Part shown: piece by piece, positions 62,208 to 64,000 of the stretch | Layout of the letters: every line of letters starts with the position of its first letter | Numbering within the stretch: the stretch's first letter is position 1 | NCBI GenBank assembly: GCA_037074705.1 | Contig: CM073595.1 | Span: 24,717,501 to 24,781,500, forward strand | Reading direction: 5' to 3' | From: Zhengitettix transpicula | Taxonomy: Eukaryota; Arthropoda; Insecta; Orthoptera; Tetrigidae | DNA length: 64,000 nucleotides | The notes under the pieces: model-generated | What the model saw: only the letters and a program-made list of their open reading frames with translations | Database searches by the model: none | What the model was told of the DNA's origin: nothing | Translations under genes and position numbers: made by a program

Positions 62208-62239
<32 letters not shown>

Positions 62240-62257
62240 TTATATATATATATATAT
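62208..62257. repeat. (TA)n between paired units
   Basis: TA run with GTATAT and TTTATA interruptions between A2 and B2. Confidence 0.9.
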
Positions 62258-63253
62258 TGCAATACTAATTAATGGCAAATAGAGATTTAATAATTGGAAA
62301 TTTGTAGTAGATTGTTATCGGCGAGAACATAAACACAACAATGCACAGGCGGCCTTTGTTGTGCCGGACTATGGGGTTTACAGGAGGTAGACGCTGGCAG
62401 ATTTTCATCGAGTAAAGAGTGGAAGGAAATACTTTATTAAGAGTGGTGTGGCACACATAATTTTATCGAGTAAAGTTTGGTCATATAATTCGATCAAGTA
62501 AAGGTCGCAGGATAGTTTCTCAATAAGCAAAGCCACTGTCAGAAATTCAACTAGGAAAGACTGTTATAAATTTCATCGAGAAGGAGTCGATAACATTCTG
62601 ATTGACCATTAATCAGAACGAGAAATACAATACTTGCTGGATAGGGAGAGACTTACGCAGAGGACCACAGGTGTTGTACGGAGTAATCGTTCTAGTTGAT
62701 AGATACAAAAGTTGTGGACAGTGATTTTGAAACAAATTAAATTCTGTGAAATTAGGGCTGTTGTATGTGAATAGTGCATCAGAGCCCAAACGAATGCCTG
62801 GTACCAGTAAAGAAATGTAAGTAGAGAGAGAAATTTTATAAGAGTTTTGTAAACGCTAAATAAGGATCAAATCTCGGATTTACGTTCATTTTGTTATTTA
62901 ACTCTAATGTTGTAAAATTTGATTGTTAATTTTAATGTAAAAAAAAGTTTTGTTCTTTATTTAAAAGGCCCAAATAAACGACCCTGAGATGAGAGTAGAG
63001 AAAATTTGTAAAATAGTAAGAACCCGAATGTAAATAAATCACATCAAGAAATTTTGTTATTTTACTTTGAATAAATTAATTGTTTTCTGTGGTTTAAAAT
63101 TTTGTAAATTATTTAACAATCTTTAATTTTAAGTTTTAATAAAATAAATTCATCTATTAATTAACCATTGATTTACTTAATTTAATCTGTTTATTACAAT
63201 TCGGAGTGCCACCGAGAGGCAAATAATAGTTAAATTATTTATTAATTATTACA
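62258..63253 (-). mobile_element. TA-inserted unit B2 (inverted partner)
   Basis: Begins TGCAATACTAATTAATGGCA and ends TAATTATTACA next to TATATATATA. Its AGGCCCAAATAAACGACCCT with GAGATGAGAG matches B1 and, inverted, the CTCTGGGTCACCACTGGG block of unit A. Its first ~75 bp (ending near GTTATCGGCGAGAAC) mirror the end of A2, so A2 and B2 form a diverged inverted pair. Non-coding. Confidence 0.55.
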
Positions 63254-63420
63254 ATATATATATATTTAGTATTATTTATAATTAAGAAGTAGCAATAAAT
63301 TGTGGAATTAATGTGTTATAATTTTTCAAGGTCTGAAGTCCCACACCGAAGAATATATCGTAAGTTGAATTTGCAATAATTTGTGACAATTAAATTTTAA
63401 TCCTAAATATCAATTAATTA

Positions 63421-63644
63421 TATAGTCGTAAATATTCATTATTTATCTTCAATTATCTTCTATATTAAACAGTCCGAGCTGCTGTTTTCAATAATCATCA
63501 TTTTATATATACGGTAACATTTCTAAAATTAATCATATTCTATGCTTAAATTATAATAGTTGTTACGTTAGTCACGCAAAAAGATTAGACGCTTATTAAA
63601 GAACATAAATGTAACGCAAGATAAAGTAAATGTTGTTTCTAAAA

Positions 63645-63691
<47 letters not shown>

Positions 63692-64000
63692 GTGTGTGTG
63701 TGTGTGTAAGGTTTATATATACAGTAATTTTTCTGAGCCTATCCTACAGTTAAGATATTGTAATTTAACGTTTTTAGAAGCAACGTTTACTTTATCTTAC
63801 GTTGTATTTATGTTCTTTAATAAATGTCTAATTTCTTTGTGTAACTAACGTAACAACTATTATAATGTAAGCATAGAATATTTTTACATGCGTCATAGAA
63901 ATGTTACTATATATGTAAAATGATGCTTATTGAGAACAACAGCACAGACTCTTTAATGTAGAAGATAATTGAAGATAAAAAATGAATATTTACGACTATA
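63421..64000. repeat. Long palindrome with TA/TG loop
   Basis: The left arm (63421-63648) and right arm (63769-64000) are inverted copies: TATAGTCGTAAATATTCATT at 63421 mirrors the last 20 bases of the window, and GTTGTTACGTTAG, GAACATAAAT, AAGATAAAGTAAA and TTTCTAAAAAC follow in both. The ~120-bp centre has a (TA)n then (TG)n run. The right arm may continue past the window. Short frames in it are repeats, not genes. It is probably a fold-back element or large MITE. Confidence 0.8.
63648..63711. repeat. (TA)n(TG)n microsatellite
   Basis: Loop of the palindrome; TA run followed by CTGTGTGTGTGTGTG. Confidence 0.95.

Overview
This 64 kb window looks like non-coding DNA from a large, repeat-rich arthropod genome, most likely an insect. 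It is strongly AT-rich, has many (TA)n and (TG)n microsatellites, and shows no operon structure or long intact reading frame. The repeats are typical of insects: mariner transposons of several lineages, Helitron-like ends, tRNA-derived SINEs, MITEs, non-LTR and gypsy-type retroelement debris. I cannot name the species. No complete cellular gene was found. The best hint of a host gene is one candidate 68-bp internal exon with good splice signals (46213-46280), so much of the window could be intronic or intergenic.

Layout. 0-12 kb: a MITE family with recurring copies (690-881, 9034-9183, 11908-12078, and again at 51186-51359), a head-to-head SINE pair (2879-3186), a Helitron-like element (4823-5525), the 3' end of a mariner (7331-7790) and an inverted-repeat element with ribozyme-like ends (11226-11780). 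12-18 kb: mostly featureless, with one hammerhead-like motif at 13198. 18.3-21 kb: a nested structure in which two ~1 kb units in opposite orientation sit in TA microsatellites inside a fold-back element. 22.7-25.7 kb: a palindrome carrying hammerhead-like cores, a Helitron-like fragment, a 152-bp tandem duplication and a terminal-inverted-repeat element. 25.8-32.7 kb: a pair of ~0.8 kb inverted arms enclosing a broken gypsy protease region and a full-length but dead mariner (30014-31297). 34-35.2 kb: two more transposase fragments. 37.8-39.4 kb: a single copy of the TA-targeting unit. 39.4-42.5 kb: Helitron-like and SINE fragments. 42.5-50 kb: almost empty apart from the candidate exon. 51-59 kb: MITE, RNase H end of a non-LTR element (54610-55412), inverted mariner 3' ends (55630-55945) and two related hammerhead-like repeats. 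61.1-63.25 kb: a second paired copy of the TA-targeting family. 63.42-64.0 kb: a long palindrome running to the window edge.

The most interesting observations are two. First, a family of ~1-1.6 kb non-coding units with TGTAA...TTACA ends, found only inside (TA)n tracts and, at two of three loci, as opposed pairs around a central (TA)n. Second, a scatter of CTGAAGA...GAAACGT motifs with the layout of hammerhead ribozyme cores, several within inverted repeats, as expected for footprints of Penelope-like elements or related ribozyme-bearing elements. Both are read by eye and need alignment and folding.
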